From positions 910,131 through 955,856 of the forward strand of contig RHPI01000797.1 of NCBI GenBank assembly GCA_009103225.1: a stretch of DNA of 45,726 nucleotides, in the 5' to 3' direction. This document shows positions 10,311 to 22,947 of the stretch, piece after piece. Each line of letters starts with the position of its first letter. The first letter of the stretch is position 1. The notes beneath the pieces were generated by a model. It made no database searches and had not been told where the DNA came from. It saw nothing but the letters and a program-made list of their open reading frames with translations. A program made the position numbers and the translations under genes. This DNA comes from Chlorokybus atmophyticus. Lineage: Eukaryota; Streptophyta; Chlorokybophyceae; Chlorokybales; Chlorokybaceae.

Positions 10311-13257
10311 ATGGTGTCGGACGCTAAGAAGCAGGCGGCTGCGAAGAAGAAGGCGGCTGCGGCAGCCAAGCGAGGCGCCGGAGCGGCCGCCGCGCAGAAG
10401 ATTATGGAGAAGTCCGAGTCGCAACCGGATCTCACAGCGGATCTTGCCAGCCTGCAGTTGTCCGAGCGCACCTGCACGGGCGTTCTAACATCGCACGCTG
10501 CCTCCCGAGATGTTCATGTACACACCTTTCTGTTTTCGCACCTTGTCTGAACAGCGCTGTAGTTGTCACAACACTACAACCAGGACATCCTGGTTCACTC
10601 TCCCATCGACAACATGCTGTTTTGCTGCCCTCAAGGTTTCGTTAGTCATATTTCGTATTGTTGACGTGGTGTTGCGTTCCAGCCGAGCTGCACTCCCATT
10701 GTTTGCTGCTCTGCACACTTGAGTTTGTTCTTGTCACTTTGTATAGTGTCTGAGTCCCCGGAGTCTGTCTGTTCATGTTCAGACACTTGTAAAGTAGGCA
10801 CGGATGGTGCTGTACGGCCGTTGGCATGCATGCACGAGGAGTGGCAATCGACAGCTGGTATGCTGGCCATACCAGCGAATGTCATGCGCAAGCTGCGCAG
10901 GCCTGGTCGACTGCACGTGATGACTTCAGCAGATCATTCAGTTACTACTTCATGACTGACGCTGTTATGTTATTATTCCTTCGCTGCGTGCAGCATGTAT
11001 TGTTGGGTGCTGTGCTTCTGCCTGCATGCTAAGAGTTAATGTTGTGTACAGATTGAGAGTCTCACGCTGTTGCTCCACGGTACTGAGCTGCTAGCAGACG
11101 CCAGCTTGGAGCTGAACTATGGCAGGTGCGTTGTGTGCTTGCGAGCAGCAAGTGACACTTCACAGACTTTGTGGTTACTCTACTGCATGCTGCAACTCAG
11201 TGCGCTGCTTGACATGTGCCATATAACTGCAGACGCTACGGCTTGGTGGGTGCAAACGGGTGCGGGAAGAGTACATTGTTGTCAGCACTGGGCACAAGGG
11301 AGCTGCCCATCCCAGATCACATTGATGTGTTCCACTTGAGCCGTGAGATGGCTGCCTCTGATCAGACCGCCTTGGAAGCAGTAATGGAGGTGGATGCAGA
11401 AAAGAAGAGGCTGGAGGCTAGGGCTGAGGAGTTGGCGCACAGGGTGAGATGATTGGTTGCAACTTTTATCTGCACTCCTGCAGTCTTGTGTCACACTGAG
11501 GTCTAGGGTATGCATATGGCATGTGGTGGTGTCGCATAGTTGCAAGAAGGGTGCCCAATATGTCGCTCCCATGCTATCCATGCAGGAGGATGCAGTGTTG
11601 GAGCTGGAGGATATCTATGAGCGCCTGGACCTATTAGATGCAGACAAAGTCGAGAAGCGTGCTGCGGAGCTGCTGCATGGTTTGGGCTTTACGCGTCAGA
11701 TGCAGACCAAAAAGACGCGCGACTTCTCAGGAGGGTGGCGCATGCGCATAGCGTTGGCGCGCGCACTATTTGTCTCTCCCACCCTGCTGCTGCTTGACGA
11801 GCCTACAAACCATCTTGATCTGGAAGCCTGCGTGTGGCTGGAACAGGTTCTCGGGGAGTACAGGCGCATACTGGTGCTCATCTCGCACTCGCAAGATTTC
11901 CTTAACGGCGTGTGCACCAACATCATCCACATGCGCAACAAGCAGCTCACGACATTCTCGGGCAACTACGATACCTACATGCAGACGAGGGGCGAGCTTG
12001 AGGAGAACCAGATGAAGAAGTTCAACTGGGAGCAAGATCAGATAGCTCACATGAAGGAATACATTGCCCGCTTCGGACACGGTTCTGCCAAGCTCGCTCG
12101 TCAAGCTCAAAGTAAAGAGAAGACTCTAGCCAAGATGGAGCGCGGCGGGTTGACTGAAAAGGTGGACAAGGACCGCGTGTTGACTTTCAGGTTTGCCGAT
12201 GTCAGCAAGCTTCCGCCCCCCGTGTTGCAGTTCAGTAATGTTGCATTCGGCTATGCGGACGAGAACAAGCAAGTGAAGCATATACTCTACAAGGAGCTGG
12301 ACCTTGCTATCGATCTGGATTCAAGGATAGCACTGGTTGGTCCGAATGGCGCTGGCAAGAGCACACTTCTGAAACTGATGGTCAATGACATCACGCCCAC
12401 TGATGGAATGATACGTAGGCATAACCATCTCAAGATTGGGCAGTACCATCAGGTAAGGTTTCTGGTTTACAACTACACCAATGGACGTTAATACTTGATT
12501 GCACCCATGCTGTTCAGTCAAGGTCGTCGTCCATGGTGTTGTCATCATGGCGAGCATGTATATAATTTTGTATGCGTGCCTGTTTGCAGCACTTGACAGA
12601 GAAGTTGGACATGGACTTGTCGCCAGTGGAGTACATGATGAAGGAGTATCCAGGTGTTTCTCTCGAGAGGATGCGAGCAGCGGTGGGCACTTTTGGTATC
12701 ACTGGGAAGGCTCAGGTAGCTGCCGGTGCATGGCTAGTGCATATATGTGCAAAACTGCAGGGTTACTCTCAGTTGTTTGCAATGGCATGCATGCCATTCT
12801 TCTGTTGTGTCCCTTACAGTAGAAAACTCAATTGTCAAATGCTCCATTCATGCTTATGTCATGACAATCATTGGTGCAGGTGATGCCCATCCGCAACCTG
12901 TCTGATGGTCAAAAGTCGCGCTGTGTGTTTGCATGGCTGGCCTACCGCGAGCCCAACTTGTTGTTGCTGGATGAGCCTACGAACCATCTTGATATTGAGA
13001 CAATTGACTCTTTGGCCGAAGCCATTGCCGGTGCGTTGTGTGCATGTTGCTTGCTGTTGGCATTGCAGCTTACGTATGCTGACTGTTGCTGCTGCTCAAC
13101 AGATTACACTGGAGGTTTGGTTCTTGTCAGCCATGACTTCAGATTGATCAGCCAAGTGGCGGAGGAGATCTGGGTTTGCGAGCATCAAACAGTAAGGCGG
13201 TGGGAGGGGGACATCCTGTCTTACAAGAAGCATCTGCGCCAGAAAGCAGGCTTGTAA
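10311..13257 (+). CDS. ABC-F ATPase, ARB1/ABCF1 (GCN20-like) type, complete
   Basis: Soluble twin-ATPase protein of the ABC-F family, which acts on ribosomes; this subgroup corresponds to yeast ARB1, plant ABCF1 and human ABCF2 (ribosome biogenesis). Exons: 10311-10517, 11052-11125, 11233-11443, 11586-12452, 12590-12715, 12880-13030, 13103-13257; all GT-AG, 596 residues, the family length. Order: basic Ala/Lys-rich N-terminus; Walker [10 protein letters not shown]; signature FSGGWRMR; Walker [13 protein letters not shown] with ISHSQDF; linker with [20 protein letters not shown]; second Walker [10 protein letters not shown]; signature NLSDGQKSR; second [12 protein letters not shown] and VSHDFRL. 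No membrane segment. Both ATP sites look intact. The start ATG follows CAACC and the N-terminus matches the family. Confidence 0.97.
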
Positions 13258-14557
13258 ATGTAGCGATCTGAGTTGGTGCGCTTCCCGTTTGCTTCAGTGC
13301 ATGCAAGCGTCACAGATGCAGCACATCCCCGCCGCTGTGACGACTGCATCTCTGTTTCGGCCAAGCACCATGCAACTTGACTGCGCGCTGCCGGCATTCA
13401 CCGCCCCGATGTCTGCCCCTTTCAAGTCCATGATGCCACTTCCTGCGGTTCAATAAAGTGAGAGATTGCATTTGGCAGCATGTCAGATTTGCTGCTGTTG
13501 CTGCAGGCATCAGGGTGCGCAACATGTGAGAGTTACTCTTTTTGGGAATTGTTTCTAGTGCGTTGTGTCTGTCCTACTTTTGCCACACGACAGCATATCG
13601 CTGCCATTAGACTACTGCTTCATAGAGTGTACTGCCGCTTATGCGACATAGCCTTGACCTTGGTATAGTCGGAGTGTCTTATGTTTAGTTGTGTTGTATT
13701 TGGAGTGGCTATAAGGTTTTCATCTTGCCAGCAAGCTTGACGGCACATGTTGCATGCTGTACAGGTGATGACTTCAACACTTGTATGCTTGTATGAATAA
13801 CGGTTACAGCGTTTAGAGTAGTAGTTGCGTGGGTAGCGTAGCCCAGTGGTGGGTCATGTAAGCTGCGGTGTTGCATGTCGTGCATCCTGTTGTTTTATAA
13901 GACACCCCAGGCAGTGCTGGTTACTGCTGTATTGTCGCCTTGTAAAGGATGCTGTCGTAGGGTGTTCTGGTGTGATCCGTAGGTCGACCTGACTTCATGC
14001 GCATAGCACTTTACATCAATCCACACAGCCAAGGAACGACTAAGAGGTAGAGCAGGTGATAGGAAAAACAACATTCATGGCATAGTCTAGCTCTACTGTG
14101 CAGTCGCTGAGCAGCTACGCATTGCAGCATACCTCCTTTGGTACCAGCACTGGCCATATCCTGTACACCGCATGTTTGCATGTACATAGGTGTCTATCCA
14201 TTTGAAAGCAGACTATGGTACATCCGCGGTTGTGTGTGTGTTGCAGGCAACTCAATGCACGCTTAAAACGGCCTCGCCATCATCTTGCATGTGTATAGTG
14301 GTTGGTGCCTGTCACTGCCAAGGCGATTGCCTTGTCACTTGCACAACTGACAATACTACCTTGGTAACTTGTACGACTTGTTTGAAAGCCATGACAGATG
14401 TGCGCCCCTTCTGCCTCATAACGCCAGCAAACCTGTTGATGGTTGTTGAAACAGTGGTTGCAATTGTTACGACATACAATCTTGCTTGCCAACAGCCTGC
14501 AGGAATGTCACAAGCTGCTTGACCTCCAAAGGTTAGTGACGAAGGGTACGCATTGAC
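13258..14557. other. Convergent 3' region between ABCF and MBOAT genes
   Basis: Contains both 3' flanks. TGTAA at 13941-13945 (plus) and TTACA at 14011-14015 (TGTAA on minus) are candidate poly(A) signals for ABCF and MBOAT respectively. No coding exon recognised; the short open frames lack family features. Confidence 0.45.
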
Positions 14558-17325
14558 CTATCGATTCGGTAACAATCGCACTTGCGCACGTCTTTGTTCT
14601 TGGCGTGCCTCAAACATGATATGCGTGGCGCAAAATATGCAAACAAATGCTGCAACTAGGAATGCAACGCCCTGCTTGCAAAACATTTTGGACAGTAGCT
14701 CCTGCACGCCGTCAACGCCGACCAGAAAGCCGACAAACCCTGAAGTCAGCAGGAAGAAGATGTTGACGGTCGCTGCGACCGCACAAATGTGACGCCACTT
14801 CCACGTATTGCGCAGGTGCTTCAACCTTGCATGCCGCCCAATATACTTCACAGCCATCTCGGGTGCAATGAACAAACAAGTGAGCCATGCCCAGCACAGC
14901 AAATTCCACTCAATGTCATGCCAGAGCGCCACGAACGTGAAGATAACCCACACATTCAGGAGACGGTACTTGGCGCCACCCAGTGGAATGTACAGGTACC
15001 TGAGACGCAAGTTGAGGACAGCATACATGACATGCAGAGTGATCTCAAGCTATAAAGCTACTTGCTTTCTCCCGAACGTGTTGCATACTGCTGAGGCTGA
15101 TGTGCCTGTCGGATGTGACAAAGGACACACAAGCCAAACTTGCCTGACGAGCCATCTGTTGTAGGAGCAGTGCCAGTTGCGCCAGAAGCCCTCGATATCA
15201 TAATTGTTGCTGATGCATCTTGGCATGTTTTCTGGCGTATCAACGCCGTCCAGGAGCGCGAAGAGGCGGAAGAAGCGCCAGATCAACAGGAACTTAAGCC
15301 ACGCCATGTGTATCATGCCATAGCCGAGCATGCCAATTTCGAAGGCGCCAAAGTCACTACCGCGCCATACATGTGCCTTTGCCATAGCATTGAAGTACGT
15401 GAAGTGGCCCAGAACCTCCATCACCAACGTGCATGCAATGAACCTCAGAGCATAGAGGACTATTCTCTTGCTTTTGACCACTTGTTGCGGCCTTCGCAGC
15501 TGTGATAAAAAGGCATTGTAAGATGCATGTGGACCTGCATGGCACATGAGGTTTGCTGTCACACATCACGAGAGACAACTGCAGCAATGCACACATGTAC
15601 ACAGACTTGCAATATTGTTTCTTCAGAACTGTGACTACGCACGCCTACCATGGGGCGAGCATAATAACATTTATCCATCCGCAGTCAAGCTGACTGGTAT
15701 GGACATACCTGCTATGTAAAGGGGTGCATAAAAAAGAAAACACAGGTAACTGCCAAGCGTGTAATCTTCCACTGAATGCTCCTGCCGCCAGTGATAGCAA
15801 TAACGCTGCTGTGCGCATGGCAGGCAGCGTGTGCGATGCTTGTCCCAGTCAACAGTGGACTGGCGTCCAGTAGTTGCGTAGTGCAAGTCGACGCCATAGC
15901 TGACCATGCGCAGCATTACTGCACGTGCCAACATTGAAAACGTTTGTAAGGAGTCTTGAGCTCGTGCCATGCATAGAATGCAAGGGTGATGCATATGACA
16001 AGTGAACCAAAAACTCACCAGCTCACCTACATTAAAGTATATGTGCCAGCGCATGGCTCCGCGATGACCATCGAGAAATGCAAGGTGTGGACTGTGAAGC
16101 ACTTAATTTGAGGCCACTTGCAAAACCAAACAAGGGGATTGCGGTGGTTGAGGCAACTGGATAGCTCACCTGATGGCGGCAAACTGGTAGCCACTGTATG
16201 TGCGGTTGAGCAGCAGAACAATGCAGTTGCAGAGCCATATCACGACAGGCGATAAGCGCCACTGCTTCGTTGCCTGGCAGAGGTAGTAGTTGCCGATTGC
16301 AATCGCCAAGATGAAGAATACACTGCACAAAAGCAACCCGCTCAGCTCTGAGCGCAAACCAGAGGGGATGCCGCAATGGTCGGCATCTAAGTGATGCAAG
16401 ACATTGCTGTTCCAAGTGACCGACAACACAGTGCATACTCACCAAGCGCCATGCAGGTAACTGATGAACAGTAGGGAAGCTGCGAGCCAATACCCAATAA
16501 TGATGCCGGGCTGTTGCGGCCACAATGTGCGAACCGCATGACTAAATGTTACCAACGATGCCATCACGGCTGCCAGCATTGGCAGACCTGACCTGAAGTT
16601 GTGCCATTGATGGTCTGACTGGTCCTGCAGATTGCGTGTCAATGTAGTATATTTGTCCAGCTGCCTCGAATGACATTTTCCATCATACTCAATGCACACA
16701 CATGCTCACCAGGAAGCGCCCAGCAATCCAGCCGCGCTCAAGCCCTGGCAGGCTTTCCTTACCAGCTGCTGCCGCTGCAGCGTACTCTGACATACGCACC
16801 ACATCAATACTATGTCATGTGAGAGCTGCATGCAATGCAGCTCTTTTGCAGTCAGGGTTGTGACAGAACAACCGCTTGTCAAGACACTTCAAGTCTGCAA
16901 CCTATGTCTATAGTATTCAGTCGGTGCTAGATGATGGGCTTATATTGCAATCTCATTCACTTAAGCCATGACGATGCATGCAAAGAACGTAAGCGACAGT
17001 CTACAGTTATGCCTTATGGCATTCTGCAGTTGAAGAGCAGTGGCAGCATTGACTACATCTAACGTGTCTTATGTTTGGAGGGGTGCAGGAAACAACGCCA
17101 AGTCTTTGGTGCAAACACTATGTACAAGGACTGCTGCCTCAGTACTCCATGTAGTTGCCGATACCATCAACACACTTGCTTACCGTTGCTGAGCTCAAGC
17201 GCTCTCGGGATAACGTTGGCAAAGCCCAGCAGGCCGATAACAGCGTAGTAGAGCAGGAACTCCGGAGTCAACCAGCGCCGAGGAGGGATGGCCGGTTCCG
17301 CCTTGACGCCCTCCTCCGACCCCAT
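14558..17325 (-). CDS. MBOAT-family acyltransferase, GUP1/HHAT-like, complete
   Basis: Multi-pass membrane O-acyltransferase. Exons (minus): 17325-17184, 16786-16710, 16624-16443, 16406-16170, 16091-16027, 15918-15709, 15534-15144, 14999-14558; 581 residues. It opens MGSEEGVKAEP then RRWLTPEFLLYYAVIGLLGF, the first membrane helix after the Trp-x-x-Pro-Glu-Phe motif of GUP1 proteins. Later: RWHIYFNVVMLRM, PLYIAGPHASYNAF, the MBOAT core NYDIEGFWRNWHCSYNRWLV and RYLYIPLGG, and the catalytic-His motif VALWHDIEWNLLCWAW. The intron after exon 7 is GC-AG (GTCAG|GCAAGT at 15143); only this junction restores the conserved core. Yeast GUP1 remodels GPI anchors in the ER and animal HHAT palmitoylates Hedgehog; the algal substrate is unknown. 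Confidence 0.93.
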
Positions 17326-17561
17326 TGCAGCCCATCAACCTCCCCCCACCCCACCTGCGCTGCCACGCCCGCCGCCCTCACCACGCCCGCCGCCGCCGCT
17401 GCACGCCTAGCATGCTAGCGCTGCCAATTGGGGTTTGTGACCACCATCAGTGCAGATGAGCCAATTGAATTGCGCAACACTGCACACAGTAGCAGCGGAT
17501 AGTCACTTCAGCTTCTGCCTGCGGGTGCGCTTGGGGCTGTCTGGCGAGGCAAGGCGGAGCC
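17326..17561. promoter_or_regulatory. Compact bidirectional promoter between MBOAT and VKOR-thioredoxin genes
   Basis: Only 236 bp lie between the two divergent ATGs. The MBOAT side (about 17335-17405) is C-rich with repeated CCGCC/CCACC, giving way to ordinary sequence toward 17561. No clear TATA box. It must contain both transcription starts, so co-regulation is plausible but not shown. Confidence 0.5.
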
Positions 17562-19393
17562 ATGGCTGGCCTGCTGGTGACTCAGGGCGTTGCGCTTGTC
17601 GCTGGTCAAAGGCCGTGCGCCAGCAGCTATGCTGTGCGCTCGGCGAGGCCGCAATTGCTTCTTCGGCCTGCCGGTCGGCAAACTGGTGCGCTGCTTTTGG
17701 GACAGTTTGCTTGCAGTTGACGGTATGACACACTTGCCACCAAGCCATGCATACACTCACTCGGTTCGGACCAAACATACATGACCTGCATGAACTCCAC
17801 CTGGAGCGCTTGTGGTGGGACGTTATTGCATGTCGTTCGCCTGTCAGCAGCGTTGTAGACTCTGCGCCTGCACAGGCACGGCTTTGTCACGTCGTACATG
17901 CTGCATATCACTCTGCTCGAGCGACTTGATGTGACAATTATTGTCCATCTTACTGCAAATCATGGAGCTGCCGTGTGTGTCACAATGTTTAGCTTCGTTG
18001 AGCTGGCTGTGCTGCGCAACTCGACAAGCAAGCCAGTACCGGGTTGTGAAAACCATCAGAATAGCACTGACTTCGGTAGTTCACCTTCTCAACCATGTGA
18101 ATGCTACACGCCAGACAAAGCTGCACTGTAGTTTGCACTGTAGTTTGCAAGTCACTGCACATGTCTTTGTTTAAGTGCGCCGTTGCTTTGATAACTTCAA
18201 CACGTTACATACCGGTTGCATGCAGAGCCTCGACCTTGTCATTCCATAAGGTCCAATCGGCGACGGTTGCGGAGACTTGCGTGCTGCAGTGCTGAGACGA
18301 ACGAGGAGGCCTCAACCACAAGCCAGCAGGAGCTACCATCAGTACCGACAGATGTGTTTGCAACGCCGCAGAAGGACGCTCCACAGGGGCCGCAGCCGCT
18401 GTACGGATTGCTCACAGGGCTTGCGTTGGCCGGTTGCGCAGAAACAGCCTACCTCACCTACGCCAAGCTGTTTCTAGGAGGCGTATCTTGCCCAACAAGC
18501 GGGTGCGACCTTGTGTTGAACTCCGAGTACTCTGAGCTGTTGGGCATCCCGCTATCGCTGTTTGGAGCTGCAGCATATGCAGCAGTTGCAGTGCTGGCTC
18601 AGCTCGCCAAGCGAGACAGGCTGCAAGGGTGAGTTTCTGCTCTTGCACTGCTGTGCTCAGTGTTGTACACGTCCCAAGGCTACGAACAGCTTGTTGGTCT
18701 CTTGCATGATGGGGAGTTAAAGTCATGTGCATTGCTAGCCTCAAGGAAACTTGTCACAGGGCTGCCCGTTGGCTGCTGTTGGGCGTCACCAGTGCCATGG
18801 CAACTGCCAGTGTGTACTTGGTGTATGTAATTCTGTTCAAGCTGCAGTCAGAGTGCCCGTACTGCTTTGCCTCCGCAACCATATCATTGGCGCTTTGTGT
18901 GGCCAGCTTGCGGAGCTTCACCGGGCGAGAGCTGAAGCAAGCAGCAGCACCTGAGGCGGCGCTCTGTGCCTCGGTGGTCCTCGCTCTGACGGTAGCATTC
19001 GGCAACGTTGACGTTGCAGGCGCCAGAGTGAATGAGCTTCCATACTCCGAGCCAACCATCACAACACAGTCTACTCCATGGACCATTGCCTTGGCACAGC
19101 ATCTGCGCACAGTGGGCGCCAAGTTCTACGGTGCCTTCTGGTGCAACCACTGTCATGATCAGAAGGAAGACTTTGGCCAAGAGGCTATGAAGTATGTCAA
19201 CTACGTGGAGTGCTACCCTAATGGTTTCAGGCGTGGCGAGAACATGGCCAAGGCTTGCCTTGATGCAAAGTTGGAGGGATTTCCAACTTGGATTATCAAT
19301 GGCCAGGTCCTGAGCGGCGAACAGCAATTGTCTGCCCTAGCAGAGGTGTCTGGCTTTCAGCTGAAGGCACCAGAGCTGGCCGGCAGCCGCTGA
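17562..19393 (+). CDS. VKOR-thioredoxin fusion protein, plastid LTO1-like, complete
   Basis: Thylakoid disulfide-bond former: a VKOR membrane domain passes electrons from a fused thioredoxin-like domain to quinone. Exons: 17562-17685, 18226-18628, 18760-19393; 386 residues, GT-AG, phases 1 and 2. Residues 1-41 and the next about 25 are Arg/Ala/Ser-rich (transit peptide). VKOR part: helix with LTGLALAGCAETAYLTY, then VSCPTSGCDLVLNS (loop cysteine pair), LGIPLSLFGAAAYAAV, and the active-site CxxC as ECPYCFASA. Thioredoxin-like part: KFYGAFWCNHCHDQKEDFG (CNHC), ending in FPTWIINGQVLSG (cis-Pro). In land plants LTO1 is needed for photosystem II assembly; the same role is inferred here. TGTAA motifs at 19813 and 19855 are possible poly(A) signals. 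Confidence 0.95.
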
Positions 19394-20280
19394 GCTTTGG
19401 TCCCGCCTCTGCTTGCAAAACTATGTACAGCGCCTTCTCGTAAGGGTTATTTAGCATCCACATGTGCAGTCTTTGTTTGTGATGCTATGCTTGTCTCTGT
19501 TGTGTGCTTGCACAGCCACACCGCCGCCGCCGCCGCCACTACGCCTCAGCCTGGAATGGATAATAGTCGTACGGAGCTACGTTCTGGTAAACCGGCATAT
19601 GGGGCAGGCAAGCAGGCTAACCCCAAAAAGAATGCCCACAATGGTGTGCTTGCAGAGTGCTGAACACTTGCGCTTGATCGTTTACATAAACGGATGCTAT
19701 CATTGTAAGTTTGGTAGTTTGACATGGTTTGAGGTAAAGTTGAACCAGCAGGACATACTCAATTGCATCCAACCCATCGCATGCAGCAACACAGATCTCC
19801 TCCAGGCTCTCTTGTAAGCAATTTTGCTCTGGTAAATCACTGCAGTATAGTGCATGTAACGGCCACCACCGTAGGCAACACCACTCATGCACCTACACAA
19901 GGTGTTTGAGAGGGAGAGAGCGAGCGAGGGAGGGAGGGAGGGAAGGAGAGAGGAGGGGAGGGAGGGAGTCAGAGTGCTGCACTGCGTGTTGCTGCTATTT
20001 CCGTGCTGCTACTGCGGCGAAGCTGAAAACCGCCAATGCTGTGCAGGTAATTACATTGACACGTACATGCATGTATGCTTAACGGGGTTGAGGGTGGTAG
20101 TGAAGGTAGCGAGGTAGGGACTAGGTAGATACCCCGGTGGTGATTGTAAATGCTTGGTGGTTCAATTGCATGCCTGGCATATGTCATGCATGTAAGGATG
20201 TAGGGACTAGGTAGATACTCCGGCGGCTATTGTAAATGCTTGGTGATGGTGATGGTGGTTGCATGCTTATTGTGCAAATN
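19394..20280. other. 3' flank and low-complexity intergenic DNA
   Basis: A purine-rich gagggaggga run lies at about 19908-19968. Candidate poly(A) motifs for the upstream gene are at 19813 and 19855. Short (CCG)n at 19521-19535. No gene recognised. Confidence 0.45.
20114..20245. repeat. 86-bp tandem duplication, 1.5 copies
   Basis: gtagggactaggtagata begins at 20114 and again at 20200; the following attgtaaatgcttggtg is also shared with a few substitutions (ccccggtggtg versus ctccggcggct). The second copy then diverges into ggtgatggtgatgg. Confidence 0.8.
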
Positions 20281-22350
20281 GGGGGGGGGCATCAACCTTA
20301 CACCCGGTATACATGATATAAATAACATGTAAGCCCTTATGGCGACTCAATTGCACAGGCATGTGATATATCGTGAGCAATTGAATATTATAACATCATG
20401 AGACGCGCAAGAAGTTACCCTTGCGAGCTGGCTTGGTTGACATTGTAACACTTTCTCTTTTCATGCTATATACGCAATCTCATTGCTGATTCGCCGCAAT
20501 GAAACATTTAACCACAATAAATGATTGAAATGAGCTTGCACCAATGACAGCAAATCGTAGCAATCCACTCAAAGTATGTGGTTGTGGCACTCGCTGTTGT
20601 AATGGATCTATTAAGATGTATTAAGTCATTCACATGCACGAATTGTATGAATGTGTCGTCTATAACGTGAAGTATAGGTTTACATGTTTTTGATTGTAAT
20701 GTATATCTACATGATATGCAAATTCATAAAGCAATTGTAGTATTGATAATCATAATCTATCATTGTATTAATGATGTCATCAGGTGACAAATATTACTGT
20801 TGGATTGTTGAAGTATACATGTTTGTGCTTAACACATCATGTATAGCGCATGCTTACTCATGTCCGTTAGGCCTTGCTATTGTACCCTCAGCCTACTTGC
20901 ATGCCCGCTCCTCCAACCCTATGCACGTAGCTAGTGTACATATCATTTAAAGCTTATGTACACAGGCACGCGCGCACGCGTACAAACGTATATATATATA
21001 TACACATATGTGCGTGCGCGCGTGCGTGCATGTGAGAGAGAGTGTATGCGCGCGCGCAGTGTAGTTGAGGTTGTATTGCTATGCACGATGCATATGCCAG
21101 CACACATGCAGGCACGCAGTGTCAACAAGCATACCAAGTGCACAACTTTGCGTGCATCCATGTGTGAGTGTATAACTTGTATCAATGAAGCTTTCACACA
21201 TTGTACCAAGCTGTAGCTTGCGTCTTGGCTTATGCGCAAGATTGTGCATACAAGTGAGGGGTGGGAGGAAGTTGTGATGTATGCGGTTGAAAGTACGTTA
21301 AATAGTTTAATATGTGTCATTAGAAGATACATAGTCATTACGTGTTTTCCACGTGTTTCCTTGTTTATAAAAACCATATTCGACGCAAATTACTACAAGA
21401 AATGGCGACATATGTTTGGTGTATTCCACTCATGCAAATGAGATGAGCATTACATGAAAAGTGTATTATATGGTTTAATACAGCCTCCCCTCTTCTTGGG
21501 TGGTGGGGGTTTATAAGTTTGTTATGCCCATTGTCCTCGCAAGCCTTCATCGAGTATGCTCACATCAAGACCCTCGCCCGATCTATTAGCATAGCGACCC
21601 ACGCGCGCCACAGACCAGTAACAAGGTTATAACTCCATACTAGCTTATGACCGTAGCCTACGTAGGCGCCGCACGTAGCTGTTCAGATGTGTGAGTTTAG
21701 TTTTTAAGTTATGTTTCATACTGAGTGGGAATTCTTTGGAAATAGCCCCGATATGACCGTTATCGTATGTTTTGAACAGTCGTAATTTGATTTGTATAAG
21801 TAGTCGCAGTATTCACCGAATCAGCTGGTGATACTGTAAGTGAGAAAGCTCAGAGCTTCCGAGGCTTAAACTGCAAACACGCCATCCTGGTTCCTAAGAA
21901 TCCTCTCGCTGTGCCAAAGCCTGTGCTTGTCATTGCTGTGAGCCTGGTGTGCTTGGTTGCGATGTGCTTGTTGGCATCAGTCAGGGCGTAGCATCCACGT
22001 GTTGCTTGCTCATTCACCTCACTTAACAGTGTAACACATCTTCCACTTATGCAAGAAACTATGTAAACGTCACAACCTGTAGTAGTGGATTGTTGACTCA
22101 CAGTGTCACCCTCTTTGCTCAGGTGAGTGTCATTGCATTCTGTGCATCACAAGTGCAGCTTGTAGTTGGATACATTTTAAGTGTATTGTTATCACCGTCA
22201 TTGCATAGTGCGCACAAGCACTGGTGTGTTGAATGTTAGCAGCATTTCATAGCCATAGAGCACAAACACTCTACCTTCATACACTTCCACCATTGCATCA
22301 ACTGTATGAGCAGGCCCACTCCTTTCTCGCCAGAAGACGAGGGGAACCTC
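20281..22350. other. AT-rich intergenic stretch, no gene recognised
   Basis: An N at 20280 precedes nine G. From 20320 to 20940 the DNA is AT-rich. At about 20965-21060 there is alternating purine-pyrimidine DNA (CGCGCACGCG, TATATATATA, GTGCGTGCGCGCG), a Z-DNA-prone pattern. The rest shows short open frames with no family character. Confidence 0.45.
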
Positions 22351-22351
22351 A

Positions 22352-22413
22352 GCTCTCACAGCCCACTTGACCATAAAAGACTAGGTGTTTATATGGTCGA
22401 GTGGGCTGTGACT
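22352..22413. repeat. Truncated LTR-like unit folded as an inverted repeat
   Basis: tcacagcccacttgaccata at the left and tatggtcgagtgggctgtga at the right form a near-perfect hairpin of about 20-nt arms, both matching the 5' part of the 77-bp LTR-like unit. It reads as two partial units in opposite orientation, followed by a primer-site-like ctccgatagcaa at 22412-22423. Confidence 0.65.
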
Positions 22414-22423
22414 CCGATAGCAA

Positions 22424-22947
22424 TGTCACAGCCCACTCAACCACAAGGACTTGGTGCTTTTATGGTCGATTTGTGGTTATATAATGTACCTTCCCGTTAC
22501 ATTCCCCCCCACTTAGGAACGCTGACGTTCTCGGCAGCTGGCTCCCATCAGCTGGGGAATCATCCAAGGGGTTTGCTAGGGTCGGCCACCGGCCCCACGC
22601 CCAAGGACCGGCTAAATGTGGCCCATACCGATCAACGCGCGCATAGCGCGCCGCTGCCGGCCCCACAGGTCGCATCGCGACAGGCAGGTCGCGTCCTGCC
22701 GCGCCGACTGAACTGGTCAGTCCGACGCGACTGCCATTAGGCAATTCGCGACCTATCGATGATGGCACTTATGAAGTGACCCTTTACGATGTTATTGGAT
22801 GGAGAAATACTGACCGCGGAATTCGTGTGCAAGGCAGGAATCAAACCCGGGTCTCAAGCTCCGATACCAATGTTACAGCCCACTCGACCATAAAAGACTT
22901 GGTGCTTATAGTCGATTTGTTGTTGTAGAATGTACCTTCCCGTTACA
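22424..22947 (-). mobile_element. TRIM-like miniature LTR retrotransposon (524 bp)
   Basis: Two direct repeats, 22424-22501 (78 bp) and 22871-22947 (77 bp), have TG...CA ends and share long blocks (gacttggtgctt, gtcgattt, atgtaccttcccgttaca). Read on the minus strand, the right unit is followed at 22870-22858 by TTGGTATCGGAGC, close to TGGTATCAGAGC, the initiator-Met-tRNA primer site of plant Copia and TRIM elements. The left unit is preceded by AAGTGGGGGGGAA, a polypurine tract. LTR, primer site, short non-coding core, polypurine tract, LTR is exactly the TRIM layout. No target duplication is visible, because other LTR-like units abut both sides. Confidence 0.75.
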
